Assembly (NCBI GenBank): GCA_024231855.1 | Contig: JAAEQD010000398.1 | Span: 1-64,000 of the forward strand | DNA from: Candidatus Zixiibacteriota bacterium | GTDB lineage: Bacteria; Zixibacteria; MSB-5A5; UBA10806; 4484-95 | Length of the DNA stretch: 64,000 nucleotides | Direction: 5' to 3' | Shown here: one piece after another, positions 1 to 9,325 of the stretch | Layout of the letters: every line of letters starts with the position of its first letter | How positions within the stretch are numbered: position 1 is the first letter of the stretch | Notes under the pieces: generated by a model | Databases searched by the model: none | The model's input: only the letters and a program-made list of their open reading frames with translations | Told to the model about the DNA's origin: nothing | Position numbers and translations under genes: made by a program

Positions 1-255
1 CGGATCGACTACCCAGGTTAAATCCGAATCGCCGATGTTGGATGTACCCTCCTCGGCCAGGAATTGATCATCGGGGAACGCCTTATTGATGATCTCGAAA
101 ATCATCTTCTCGGCGTGACGGTCTGCCTCGGTGACAATATCGACGATACCTTTTTTTTCGATGCTTCGCTTTTGCGGCAGTACTTCCATCAAGTAGCTGC
201 CGGCTTCACGGGCGGCAACAACAGCGAGTTTTAATCTATCATCATACTTACCCAT
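1..255 (-). CDS. Inositol monophosphatase family protein (N-terminal part)
   Basis: The first 85 codons of a protein that runs off the left edge of the window. The visible part has the family order: an N-terminal helix, then DIVTEAD (a metal-binding acidic motif), then PDDQFLAEEGT (the second metal-binding Glu pair), then WVVDP at the edge, where the family normally continues into DGT. Such Mg/Li-sensitive phosphatases (SuhB type) remove phosphate from inositol phosphate or related small molecules. The ATG overlaps the end of the upstream ABC transporter gene by 8 bp, so translation is probably coupled. Substrate cannot be told; CysQ-type or fructose bisphosphatase activity are alternatives. 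Confidence 0.85.
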   Translation of the reverse strand, partial: MGKYDDRLKLAVVAAREAGSYLMEVLPQKRSIEKKGIVDIVTEADRHAEKMIFEIINKAFPDDQFLAEEGTSNIGDSDLTWVVDP

Positions 256-2041
256 TATTCACCAATACCTCCTGATCCTTATACTGAAGCTGATAAAGCC
301 TGAAGTAAATCCCCTTATTCCGCAACAGTTCCTCATGTGTACCGATTTCTCTGATCCGGCCCTTATGCATCACCACGATTCTATCAACCCCTTTGATAGT
401 CGACAGACGATGAGCGATAACTATCGAGGTGCGATTGGCCAGAAGCTTTCTCAGCGCCTTCTGAATCAGTATCTCGGTCTCGGTATCAACCGATGAGGTG
501 GCCTCATCGAGGATGAGGATGGCCGGATCGTATGCCAGAGCCCTGGCAAAGGCGATCAACTGACGCTGCCCAACCGATAAGTTGGCGCCTCGTTCGGTCA
601 GCTTATAATCATAGCCACCGTCCAGGCGTGAGATAAATTTATCGGCGCCGATTTCAATCGAGGCGCGTTTGACCTCATCGTCGGAAATCTTATTGGAAAA
701 CAACCGGATATTCCTGGCGATATCGCCGGAAAACAAGAATACATCCTGCAGCACAAGAGCGATATTTTTACGTAGATCCCGCTCATTCATATCTCTCAAC
801 GACACGCCATCAATAAGTATATCACCGCGTTCATATTCATAGAAACGGCAGAGAAGGCTAATCAAGGTGGTCTTGCCCGAACCGGTCGCTCCGACAACGG
901 CTATTTTCTCGCCCGGTTCGATTTTTAATTTGATTTCTTTGAGCACCGGATTATCTTTTTCATATTCAAAACTGAAATCCCTAAATTCGATTTTACCCTG
1001 AATGCCATCCACGGATATCGGTGACTTTGGTTCAACAATTTCGCTATCGGTATCAAGCAATTTAAAAATCCGTTCCGATGACGCCATCGCCGACTGGAGG
1101 ATATTATATTTCTCGGATAGATCACGAATTGGACGAAAGAAACGGTCGGCATACTGGATAAATGCCACCAGGGCGCCTAACGTAAGGACGCCGTCCAGCA
1201 CTCGTCCGCCGCCATAGGCAATGATTAAAGCCAACGATATCGCGCCAATAAGTTCCACTACCGGAAAAAATACGGCATAATAGAACACCGTTCGTATGTG
1301 CGCGCCTTTCAGTTCCGCGTTGATATCATCATAAGCGTTATAAGTTCGCCTTTCGGCATTGAAACTTTGTACTTCGGTTATACCGGTGATATGCTCCTGG
1401 GCGAATGAATTTATCCTGGCGGTAGCCGCCCTGACATCACGATACGACTGACGCACTTTCTTTCTGAATACCGATGTGGCAATAATCAAAAGCGGCAAAA
1501 CCGAAAATACGACTAACGCTAATTTCCAATTGATCGCCAACATCACAATAATTACCCCGATGAGGGTAAAGATATCACCGAACATAGCGACCACGCCCGA
1601 AGTGAACATCTCGTGAAGTGTTTCCACATCCGAGGTAATCCGGGTGAGTATTCGGCCGACAGGATTTTTATCGAAAAACTTCAGATCCATACTCTGAACT
1701 TTCGTGAATATCTGCATCCGCAAATCGTACATCGTTTTTTGACCGACATATTCCATTAGGTAGACCTGGAAATACTGAAGGCTGAAGCCAACCGCGATCG
1801 TTCCCAGAAACAGCATGATAATCCTGAATAAACCTTCCGAATCCCCTTGAGTGATATATTTATCGATGGCGATTTTGGTTAAATATGGTCCGGCCAATTG
1901 AGCCGCCGAAGAGACGAGAAGGATCATAACACTCACAGCAACCAACCAACGATAAGGTTTCAAATAAGTGAGAAGCCTTTTCATCAGGCGGCTGTCGTAT
2001 GCTTTGCCAAGTACTTCTTCTACGTGATAATTCTCGGCCAT
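248..2041 (-). CDS. ABC exporter half-transporter, catalytically competent subunit (TM288/LmrD type)
   Basis: A 597-residue half-transporter: six membrane segments in about the first 310 residues, then a nucleotide-binding domain. Walker A is GATGSGKTT, the signature is LSVGQ (variant of LSGGQ), Walker B ends LILDEA with the catalytic Glu, and the switch His is in AHRLST. A variant signature with an intact Glu is what the consensus-site subunit of heterodimeric exporters such as TM288 shows, and the companion at 2653-4392 has the reciprocal pattern. The two probably form one inner-membrane drug or lipid exporter. The start has an AGGA-type ribosome site 5 nt upstream. The gene lies downstream of the Nudix gene and overlaps the phosphatase gene. 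Confidence 0.93.
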   Translation of the reverse strand: MAENYHVEEVLGKAYDSRLMKRLLTYLKPYRWLVAVSVMILLVSSAAQLAGPYLTKIAIDKYITQGDSEGLFRIIMLFLGTIAVGFSLQYFQVYLMEYVGQKTMYDLRMQIFTKVQSMDLKFFDKNPVGRILTRITSDVETLHEMFTSGVVAMFGDIFTLIGVIIVMLAINWKLALVVFSVLPLLIIATSVFRKKVRQSYRDVRAATARINSFAQEHITGITEVQSFNAERRTYNAYDDINAELKGAHIRTVFYYAVFFPVVELIGAISLALIIAYGGGRVLDGVLTLGALVAFIQYADRFFRPIRDLSEKYNILQSAMASSERIFKLLDTDSEIVEPKSPISVDGIQGKIEFRDFSFEYEKDNPVLKEIKLKIEPGEKIAVVGATGSGKTTLISLLCRFYEYERGDILIDGVSLRDMNERDLRKNIALVLQDVFLFSGDIARNIRLFSNKISDDEVKRASIEIGADKFISRLDGGYDYKLTERGANLSVGQRQLIAFARALAYDPAILILDEATSSVDTETEILIQKALRKLLANRTSIVIAHRLSTIKGVDRIVVMHKGRIREIGTHEELLRNKGIYFRLYQLQYKDQEVLVNNG

Positions 2042-2047
2042 CTTATC

Positions 2048-2656
2048 CTAACTCTTTTGAGATTCGATCTCATTAGCTTCAAGTATATCCCTTTGAAGTA
2101 GTTTCATCGTTTTCTCCGTCAAGAATACACGATATTGAAAACCTCCGATACCCACTTTCAGCATGATCTCATTGAACCGGGGAATCTCATCAAAACCCAC
2201 AAACCGGGCTTCCCGGATTTCCCGGGTGTCTTTGGGATAGACATCGCCGGCAATATATCGAGCCTTAAATACATGCGAGGTCCAATCGATAGACTCTCTG
2301 GTGTCATGGCTGTTGATAAATTTAACCCGGATTCGGGCTAAATATCTTTCCAGTTCTATGTCAACTCCGGTTTCCTCGTATGCTTCCCGTCTGGCCCCAT
2401 CAATTATACTCTCGCCGGGATTGGCCGCCCCGGATGGAGCCCGGAACAGATCGGGCGGATAAAAATGCTTGGCAATAAATAGAAATTGATTGCCTTTGAA
2501 TATGAACATCGTGAGATCGTGCGCCCGACCGTTTTTCTGGCTTCGGCGCACAACATCCAACTCGTTCGGGGTCATCTCGATCTCGGTTTCGAATTCAGCC
2601 GGGCGGCCGTATTTATCCTCCATCGACGCTATGTCATCGGCACGAAGGTAGCTCAA
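2048..2656 (-). CDS. Nudix hydrolase
   Basis: A 202-residue protein with a complete Nudix box at roughly residues 80-105: G(5x)E(7x)REAYEETGV, where the REXXEE residues bind Mg. The family cleaves nucleoside diphosphates linked to another moiety (ADP-ribose, sugar nucleotides, oxidised nucleotides, isoprenoid diphosphates). The substrate cannot be read from sequence. Its ATG overlaps the stop of the upstream ABC gene by 4 bp and its stop lies 6 bp before the next ABC gene, so it is translated between two subunits that must be made in equal amounts. That placement suggests a role linked to the exported substrate, but this is inference. Confidence 0.9.
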   Translation of the reverse strand: MSYLRADDIASMEDKYGRPAEFETEIEMTPNELDVVRRSQKNGRAHDLTMFIFKGNQFLFIAKHFYPPDLFRAPSGAANPGESIIDGARREAYEETGVDIELERYLARIRVKFINSHDTRESIDWTSHVFKARYIAGDVYPKDTREIREARFVGFDEIPRFNEIMLKVGIGGFQYRVFLTEKTMKLLQRDILEANEIESQKS

Positions 2657-4392
2657 AGCGCCTCCAGTTCCTGCGATAACAATTGACGTTCATACAGCCT
2701 GGCATAGATCCCTCCGGCAGTCAGAAGCTCGTCATGGTTGCCGGTTTCGGCAATCTGGCCATCCTTGAGTACGATTATAAGATCGGAGTTCTTCACCGTG
2801 GAAACGCGATGTGAAATTATTAATGTTGTGCTTTTCGAGAGAATTTGTTTAAGATTTCGCAAAATCTGTTCTTCGGTTGATGTATCAACCGAGGAGAACA
2901 CATCATCCAAAACCAGTATCTTCGGCCTGATAGCCAAAGCCCGAGCCAGCGCGGTTCGCTGCTTCTGGCCGCCCGATAAGGTGATACCTCGCTCGCCGAG
3001 TATAGTCTCATAGCCGGATGGAAAACCGTCGATATCCTTGGCGATACCGGCGATTTCGGCGGATTCCTTGACGCTTGGTTCAGGCATTTCGTCGCCGAAT
3101 GAGATATTGCTTTGAATCGTTTGTGAAAAAAGAATCGTCTCCTGCGCCACGAAACCGATCTGGGAGCGCAAAGAATCAAGCGCGAAATCATTCACGTCGA
3201 TATCATCGATAAACAACATGCCCCTGGGAATCGGATAGATTCGCGGAATCAATGATACCAGACTTGATTTGCCGCTTCCGGTATGACCCAGAATCGCTAT
3301 TGTCTGGCCGGGATCAACGCGCAGATTGATATCACTGATTACAGGCTTGCCGTTATAGGCGAAACTGAGGTTTTTAAATTCGATTTTACCCTGAATCTCC
3401 CGGCTGATTGTTGTATTGGAAGATACATTAATAATCGGCGCCGAATTGTAAATTTTGGCGATACGCGCCATGGAAGCCATGCCTCTTTGATACAATCCGA
3501 TCACCCATCCCAATGCCGCCATCGGCCACATCAGAAGCATCAGATAAGCGGTGAAAGCTACCAGATCACCTAATGTGATCACGCCGTTTATAACCTGATT
3601 TCCGCCTAACCATAAAACAAGAGCTACAGCCGCGCCGGCGAAACCGAAAACAACCGGAAAAAACAAGCCCCAGATACGAATCATATGAAGGTTTTTGTTG
3701 ATATAGTCACGATTAAAGCGGCCAAATCGTTTTACCGCGTTTTCCTCCTGGACATAGGCTTTTATGACTCGTATACCGGACAGATTCTCCTGAACCTCAG
3801 CGGTGATCTTCGAGTACTGTTCCTGGATTTTAGCGTAACGTTTGTGCACCTCTTTGCCGACAAAATAGGTTAAGCCGCTTATAATAGGCATTGGCGCAAC
3901 CGCCATCAAAGTGAGTTTGATGTTAATTATCGACATCAAGGTTAAGGCTATCACGAATGTAAAAATCGTCGTCATGAAATACATAATTCCGGGACCGACC
4001 ATTGCCCGGACAGCCAGAAGGTCGTTGGTCATTCGAGCCATTATATCGCCGGTTGGCATTTTATCGAAATAGGGGCGGTCGAGTGTCAGGATATGATTGA
4101 AAAGGTCGCCTCGAATTTCATATTCGATATTGCGGGATGTAACTATCATCGTCTGTCGCATTAAAAAGCGGAATATACCTTGAATAATGGTCGCCCCGAT
4201 AATAGCTCCGGCATATAATAGTAGCTTTTCGGTGGTAACTTCATCTCGCAGCGCGTCTATCGCGTGACGGAGAATCCAGGGGGCGGCCATGGTGAACGTC
4301 GTGGTCATGGCTATTGTCAATACGCCCCATCGCCACATGCGGTTATGGCGGAAGATATAGGATTTGATTATTTCAGACGCTGATTTTTCCAT
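2653..4392 (-). CDS. ABC exporter half-transporter, degenerate-site subunit (TM287/LmrC type)
   Basis: A 579-residue half-transporter with six membrane segments and a C-terminal ATPase. Walker A is GHTGSGKSS, the signature is a perfect LSGGQ, but Walker B ends LVLDDV, with Asp where the catalytic Glu should be. Asp here plus a good signature is the pattern of the degenerate-site subunit (TM287, BmrC, LmrC) that pairs with a subunit like the one at 248-2041. The switch His is kept (SHRVST), whereas some degenerate subunits have Gln. First gene of the operon. No clear ribosome site precedes the ATG; two hairpins lie just upstream at 4413-4480. Confidence 0.93.
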   Translation of the reverse strand: MEKSASEIIKSYIFRHNRMWRWGVLTIAMTTTFTMAAPWILRHAIDALRDEVTTEKLLLYAGAIIGATIIQGIFRFLMRQTMIVTSRNIEYEIRGDLFNHILTLDRPYFDKMPTGDIMARMTNDLLAVRAMVGPGIMYFMTTIFTFVIALTLMSIINIKLTLMAVAPMPIISGLTYFVGKEVHKRYAKIQEQYSKITAEVQENLSGIRVIKAYVQEENAVKRFGRFNRDYINKNLHMIRIWGLFFPVVFGFAGAAVALVLWLGGNQVINGVITLGDLVAFTAYLMLLMWPMAALGWVIGLYQRGMASMARIAKIYNSAPIINVSSNTTISREIQGKIEFKNLSFAYNGKPVISDINLRVDPGQTIAILGHTGSGKSSLVSLIPRIYPIPRGMLFIDDIDVNDFALDSLRSQIGFVAQETILFSQTIQSNISFGDEMPEPSVKESAEIAGIAKDIDGFPSGYETILGERGITLSGGQKQRTALARALAIRPKILVLDDVFSSVDTSTEEQILRNLKQILSKSTTLIISHRVSTVKNSDLIIVLKDGQIAETGNHDELLTAGGIYARLYERQLLSQELEAL

Positions 4393-4412
4393 AAACCGAT
4401 ATAATATGCTCC

Positions 4413-4480
4413 GTCGTCAGGTATTCTTTCCTGACGACTTTATTGCTACACCTTTTAAGGCAGGATAGGATTTCTGCCTT
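4413..4480. repeat. Two perfect hairpins upstream of the exporter operon
   Basis: GTCGTCAGG at 4413-4421 pairs with CCTGACGAC at 4430-4438 (8-nt loop), and AAGGCAG at 4457-4463 pairs with CTGCCTT at 4474-4480 (10-nt loop). Neither is followed by a T-run on the minus strand, so they are not terminators for the upstream OsmC gene. The first lies about 20 nt before the ABC start codon, where an operator or a leader RNA structure would act. No other feature is recognisable in the rest of the 4393-4679 gap, which is AT-rich. Confidence 0.5.
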
Positions 4481-4679
4481 CGCTGGTATAAACCAATAAA
4501 ATATAAATAATTAAAATGGTCCTATTGTTCCCTCAAGTCAAGCAAATAAGTAGTTAGAATAACCCGTATTCTATAAAACAAGTAAAATCCCTAAAATAGA
4601 ATCATCTTTAAAGGTGGTTCAAGGTTCATCGATCTAAAAACAGGCAAAACTTTCGATGACTGGACAGATAATATTTTAT

Positions 4680-5105
4680 TCAATTCTCAAAAACTATCTC
4701 ATGCTTTAGCTCGGCCGATTTACCGATAATCGCCGATACGGAGCAATATTTCTCTTTAGAAAGTCCTACCGCTTTCCTGGCCTTTGCCTGATTCTCACAG
4801 CCATAGAATTTGTATACGATTTTCACCCACTTGTAAATCTTGGGATAAGTTTCGACCGGCTCAGCCTCTATTTCCACCTGTAAATCGCGAAACGGCACCC
4901 TCATCTTGTTAAGCATACTGATAGTGTCAATTGATGTGCAACCGCCCAATCCGATCAACAGGAGCTCTCCCGGGGTAACAGCGCTACCATCGCCGCCGGC
5001 CGCTTCAGGAGCATCCATGATCAGAGATCGTCCGCCATGGCCGGTACCGACAAACTTCAATTTCTCGACCCATTTTATCTGTGCTTTTTTTATCTCCGTC
5101 GCCAC
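4680..5105 (-). CDS. OsmC family peroxiredoxin-like protein
   Basis: A 141-residue protein with both redox cysteines of the OsmC/Ohr fold: one in LGGCTSID (about residue 55) and one in EKYCSVSA (about residue 118). These cytoplasmic homodimers reduce organic or fatty-acid hydroperoxides. The sequence resembles the YhfA/OsmC branch rather than Ohr. The start is GTG; an AAAGGA stretch lies about 10 nt upstream. It follows the metallo-beta-lactamase gene by 94 bp and may be the last gene of that operon or have its own promoter. Confidence 0.88.
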   Translation of the reverse strand: MATEIKKAQIKWVEKLKFVGTGHGGRSLIMDAPEAAGGDGSAVTPGELLLIGLGGCTSIDTISMLNKMRVPFRDLQVEIEAEPVETYPKIYKWVKIVYKFYGCENQAKARKAVGLSKEKYCSVSAIIGKSAELKHEIVFEN

Positions 5106-5199
5106 TTTATTTAAGTCCTTTCATCCGCATTTCAAGATTTCTGAAAAATTTAATTACGTTTGCAAATAATATAATAAATAACGAATCCCAAATGCTTAT

Positions 5200-5973
5200 T
5201 TATATTTTCAATTGTAGACCATCGAAGGCGATTATTGGTTGTTTGAAACCGGCTTTCTCGGCGATTTTTAAAATCCTCCGCGGCTTTTTTAAAGTCTCGT
5301 CGGGCAGATGCGTCAACACCAGGCGCTTGACTTTCCGAGTCATACATGCCCTAAAAAGCGATTGCAAATCCACATGAAGCCCCTCGACGATGGCAGTATG
5401 AATTCCTTTCAGCAAACCGCCTATATCGTCTTGCTCCGTCAAATCGCCTGAATACAGTACATTTTTCCCTTCACATCTGATAATATAGCTAAACGACTGC
5501 ATCTTATTGGATTTTCTACATTTCTTGATCACCGGCTTATTACCGGCTAAATGAAGATTAGGATAGGCATTAACCGTGATTTCCTTACCTCGAAACACAG
5601 GGTTGGATCCAATCGGTAGGAAATCGAACTTAAATGGGAATTTTCCCCTGAATAAATAGAACAGATCAACGGTTTTCTCTAATCCTTTAGTGGCTTCCCG
5701 AGGTATGTAAATGTTGAGAGGCTTTTTACGGTTATCCAGATACATCATTTGCAGTTCTAAAAACAGACCGGTTATATGATCAGGATGGAGATGTGATATG
5801 AAAATCCTATCGATTTCATTGGCATCGAGTTTGCACCGCTGAATCGAGCCGGAAACTCCTTCGCCGGCATCGAATTGATAAAGTTTAGCAACTGATTTAA
5901 TAACAAATGAAGAGCAAGCGCGAGTCTTCGATGGATAGCCCGAGCTTGTACCGGTAAATATGATCTTGTTCAT
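5200..5973 (-). CDS. Metallo-beta-lactamase fold hydrolase, RNase Z-like
   Basis: A 257-residue protein with the zinc motif HLHPDH (HxHxDH) near residue 60, a later LAGNKP His, YSGDLT Asp and THLPDE His: the order seen in RNase Z/arylsulfatase-type beta-lactamase-fold enzymes. It lacks obvious tRNase Z exosite features, so the substrate is unknown. I use the ATG at 5973, not an upstream in-frame one inside the epimerase gene, because it gives the usual N-terminus (KIIFTGTSSGYP) and a 4-bp ATGA overlap with the epimerase stop. Confidence 0.85.
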   Translation of the reverse strand: MNKIIFTGTSSGYPSKTRACSSFVIKSVAKLYQFDAGEGVSGSIQRCKLDANEIDRIFISHLHPDHITGLFLELQMMYLDNRKKPLNIYIPREATKGLEKTVDLFYLFRGKFPFKFDFLPIGSNPVFRGKEITVNAYPNLHLAGNKPVIKKCRKSNKMQSFSYIIRCEGKNVLYSGDLTEQDDIGGLLKGIHTAIVEGLHVDLQSLFRACMTRKVKRLVLTHLPDETLKKPRRILKIAEKAGFKQPIIAFDGLQLKI

Positions 5974-6896
5974 GATAGTATTTTGGCTCGGAAAAACTCC
6001 GCCGTTTTCGCCAGCCCCGATTGCAGATCGTGCTGAGGCCGCCATTCCATAGACGATCTTATTTTAGAACTATCCAGCACGCTCCGCATCGTTTCACCTT
6101 CCCGGGGCGGCTGATAAATCTTCTCCTGGTTCGAGCCGGTCAAATCTTTCATAATATCAAACAGTGAGTTGATAGTCGTTTCCTGGCCCGTGCTGACATT
6201 AAAAGCCTCGCACCGGTCACAATCCATAGCCATCAGATTGGCGTTAACAACATCGCCGACATATGTCAGGTCGCGAGTTTGATTACCATCGCCATATATA
6301 AAAGCCTTCTTGCCGGCTAATAGCCTCTCGAAAAAGATGGCCACTACGCCGCCTTCACCATCACTGCGCTGACGCGGTCCATAAATATTGGCATAGCGTA
6401 GAATCACGAATTTTAAGCCAAACTCTTTGAGATAGAAATATAAGTACTTTTCGAATGCAAGCTTTGTGATTCCATATGGCGAGGCGGGATTCTGGGGATG
6501 GCTCTCCGGCGCCGGGAAGCTAATCTGTTCTCCGTAACTGGCGCATGTGGATGAGAACACGACTTTCTTGATCTTATATTTCTTGCACATCTGAAGCAGG
6601 TTTATTCCACCTATGATATTTGCTTCGGCATCGAAAGCGGGATCAGCCACGCTCTTGCGTATATCCATCTGGGCCGCCAAATGATACACTATATCGAATT
6701 TGCCTTCCTGGAAAATTTCGTCCATTGCCGCGTCACGAATATCCATCTCGTGAAATACGGCCTTACCGGGCACATTTTTTTTCAGGCCGGTGTAGAGGTT
6801 ATCAACTATTTCTACATAAAATCCTTTATCAAGAAGGGCATCCGCCACATGTGAGCCGATAAATCCTGCTCCCCCGGTTATTAAAGCTCTTTTCAT
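5970..6896 (-). CDS. NAD-dependent sugar epimerase/dehydratase (UDP-glucose 4-epimerase type)
   Basis: A 308-residue extended short-chain dehydrogenase. It starts with the NAD-binding GGAGFIGSHV loop, has the DIRD segment after the second strand, and the catalytic YGITK (YxxxK) near residue 145, preceded by SSTCASYG. Length and motifs fit GalE-like or GDP-/dTDP-sugar epimerases that supply cell-surface sugars. Its ATG overlaps the permease stop by one base (TAATG). Exact substrate cannot be assigned. Confidence 0.92.
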   Translation of the reverse strand: MKRALITGGAGFIGSHVADALLDKGFYVEIVDNLYTGLKKNVPGKAVFHEMDIRDAAMDEIFQEGKFDIVYHLAAQMDIRKSVADPAFDAEANIIGGINLLQMCKKYKIKKVVFSSTCASYGEQISFPAPESHPQNPASPYGITKLAFEKYLYFYLKEFGLKFVILRYANIYGPRQRSDGEGGVVAIFFERLLAGKKAFIYGDGNQTRDLTYVGDVVNANLMAMDCDRCEAFNVSTGQETTINSLFDIMKDLTGSNQEKIYQPPREGETMRSVLDSSKIRSSMEWRPQHDLQSGLAKTAEFFRAKILS

Positions 6897-8593
6897 TAAA
6901 AATCCCTCGAACTTAAACTTTTTAACCCGATTTTAATGGGAATTATCGTCGTTGTCAAATTCAAAACTAAAATCAATATCCCGGCGATAAGAAATTCGCG
7001 TTTCGGGAATTGAGCCAGGCCATCGATAATATAGGCGCTGTAATGATAAGTCGGTAAAGCCAGGATTATAACCATCAGGCCAACATAGACCAGGCTGAGA
7101 ACCGTCGTTATCATCCCGCCCATCGAGGACGCAATACGTCCCGGATTGGACTCCTCGAATCGCGGAAACAGGGCGCCCATGCCGACCGACAGGCTGGTCA
7201 ATGATACCGACATCAACATAATAGACAAAAAACTGAGAATCATCATGTAGCCCTTTAATCCCAACATCATATTCGAAATGAAACCCAGTATCTCGGCTAT
7301 AATGACGAAAATGAAGAATGCCAGCCAGAATTTCTCCCAGAACAACCGCCTTATGGACATCGGCGATGAAGTGATCGCCCAGAATGCTTTGCCTTCAAGG
7401 CTGATATTCGGGAAAACAAAACGAACAGACAAGGTTGCCAGGATAAAACCGGTAAACGCGAAATTAGCAAAACTTATTACGGTTCGCCAGAATTTCTCGT
7501 TTACGTTGGTTGGGAAATGTTTAAGATTGACCAGATAAATAATCAGAAGCACCAGTAATACGGCGAACTGCCCCCATTGCGCGGGTTCGCGAATAAACAG
7601 CTTAAGATCTTTAGCCAGCACACTGCGGAAATCATTCGGCAACCAGTGCGGAAGGTGAAAGAATCGAGGCAAATTCCAGCTTTTCGATATCTTTGATGGT
7701 GCCGTAGCGCTCAAACCTACAGATGCTTGCCAGCTTTGATAATAGAAATTCCTGGCCAGTACGAATACGAAACGCAGCATAACGGTGGTTGTAGAAATCA
7801 GCGCCAACATATAAATTCCAAAATTCCGGTTCATTTCTCCAGCCAGGCTTTTAAGCGTTTCGGATATCCAGAAACTTGGCGAGAAAGGAAAAGATGTAGC
7901 TGCCAGGGAGCCCAGGAACCTGTTTAGTATTCTCCAGTCGGCGAATACGTTGTGGGCGAGAGTCGAGGGTTGACCGAGTTTCAAATATAAAATCGCGGCA
8001 AATACCGCTATTATTATAAGCGTCAGAAAAATCACGCGCGGTCGGATTCGTTGCGAAAGCAAGTTCATGACGATCGTCAGGCCAACACCGATACAGGCGG
8101 GAATTATGGTAAAAGGTACTAATATGAAAACGATCTCGAATAAATAATCCCACCATCTGAAATCACGGGTCAGACCATAGGCGATTATAATTGGTATCCC
8201 TAAAAGCAACACGCCCCAGGTTGAATAAATAATATTATCGACAAACCTTATGGCGAAGACTTTAAGATGAGATAGCGGGGTTGAAAAATAGAAAGCGGTT
8301 TCCTCGGAGCGAAAAAGAGTCGAGATCGAGGTGATGATATTCGAGATGACAAGCATGATGAAAATCGCCAGAAAGCCGATCGACATTATCTTATCGATCA
8401 GCAGATAACCTATATCCTGCAGGCTGGACAGATAATCGAATATATAATGAAAGAAATACAAACTGCCCGAGAAAAAAAGGATCATCACGAAAGCGCCGGT
8501 ATATATCCTCAACTTGTGTTCGAGATCGGACTCGCGCAGATACGATGTTATATTGAGCAGTTTATAATTGAATACGTGCTTTATCAAATTCAT
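6896..8593 (-). CDS. ABC-2 type transporter permease
   Basis: A 565-residue very hydrophobic protein with about a dozen predicted membrane segments in two halves, separated near the middle by a hydrophilic stretch. It is partner to the ATPase encoded 3 bp upstream. The layout (large ABC-2 permease plus a single short ATPase) resembles exporters that are not drug pumps of the MsbA type. The substrate is unknown; the co-transcribed secreted transglutaminase-like protein suggests a link to envelope or extracellular biology. Confidence 0.85.
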   Translation of the reverse strand: MNLIKHVFNYKLLNITSYLRESDLEHKLRIYTGAFVMILFFSGSLYFFHYIFDYLSSLQDIGYLLIDKIMSIGFLAIFIMLVISNIITSISTLFRSEETAFYFSTPLSHLKVFAIRFVDNIIYSTWGVLLLGIPIIIAYGLTRDFRWWDYLFEIVFILVPFTIIPACIGVGLTIVMNLLSQRIRPRVIFLTLIIIAVFAAILYLKLGQPSTLAHNVFADWRILNRFLGSLAATSFPFSPSFWISETLKSLAGEMNRNFGIYMLALISTTTVMLRFVFVLARNFYYQSWQASVGLSATAPSKISKSWNLPRFFHLPHWLPNDFRSVLAKDLKLFIREPAQWGQFAVLLVLLIIYLVNLKHFPTNVNEKFWRTVISFANFAFTGFILATLSVRFVFPNISLEGKAFWAITSSPMSIRRLFWEKFWLAFFIFVIIAEILGFISNMMLGLKGYMMILSFLSIMLMSVSLTSLSVGMGALFPRFEESNPGRIASSMGGMITTVLSLVYVGLMVIILALPTYHYSAYIIDGLAQFPKREFLIAGILILVLNLTTTIIPIKIGLKSLSSRDF

Positions 8594-8596
8594 GGA

Positions 8597-9325
8597 TCAA
8601 CTTTTAGTCTCTGTCAGTTCCAGAAACAGGGTTTCGAGATTAACATCACCTTTGGCGGCCTCGGCTTTGAGTTCCGCGATAGTTCCAATCGCTATCAGCT
8701 CGCTATTATTTATAATTCCGATTCGATCACAGAGCTCTTCGGCGACCGACAGAACATGGGTAGATACAAAAACCGTATTGCCTTTCAAAGCGTATTGCTT
8801 CATCAAATCTTTAACCAGACGGCTCGATTGGGGATCGAGTCCAACCATCGGCTCATCAACAACCAGTACTTTCGGTTGATGTAGAAACGCCGAGCAAAAA
8901 ACCAGCTTCTGGCGCATTCCATGAGAAAACTCTTCGCATCTTTTATCGACCCAGCCATTCATATTGAAAATATTAAAAAGCTCAGCCGAGCGAGCTAATA
9001 TTTCCTCGTTGCTCAAATTATACAGACCGCCGATAAACCCCAGATGCTCCCGGGCGGTCAGACGGTCGTAGAGGTAAGGATCATCCGGTACATAGCCAAC
9101 CCGTTTCTTAGCCTCTTGCGGTTGTTTTTGCATATCCAGGTTATCAACGATGACTTCGCCTGATGTCGGTTTGAGAATACCGGTTATCATTTTGATAGTC
9201 GTAGTCTTGCCGGCGCCGTTGGGGCCTAAAAATCCGAAAAGCTCGCCCGGCTGGATATTGAGATTTAAATTATTAACGGCCAGTTGTTCGCCATATTTTT
9301 TCGTTAATCCGATAATATTTATCAT
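8597..9325 (-). CDS. ABC transporter ATP-binding protein (ABC-2 class)
   Basis: A 242-residue ATPase with Walker A GPNGAGKTT, signature-region FSHGMRQK (LSGGQ variant typical of the ABC-2/CcmA class), Walker B VLVVDEPMVGLDP and switch His in STHVLS. Its ATG overlaps the stop of the upstream transglutaminase-like gene by 4 bp and it ends 3 bp before the permease, so the three are one translational unit. It powers the permease at 6896-8593. Confidence 0.95.
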   Translation of the reverse strand: MINIIGLTKKYGEQLAVNNLNLNIQPGELFGFLGPNGAGKTTTIKMITGILKPTSGEVIVDNLDMQKQPQEAKKRVGYVPDDPYLYDRLTAREHLGFIGGLYNLSNEEILARSAELFNIFNMNGWVDKRCEEFSHGMRQKLVFCSAFLHQPKVLVVDEPMVGLDPQSSRLVKDLMKQYALKGNTVFVSTHVLSVAEELCDRIGIINNSELIAIGTIAELKAEAAKGDVNLETLFLELTETKS

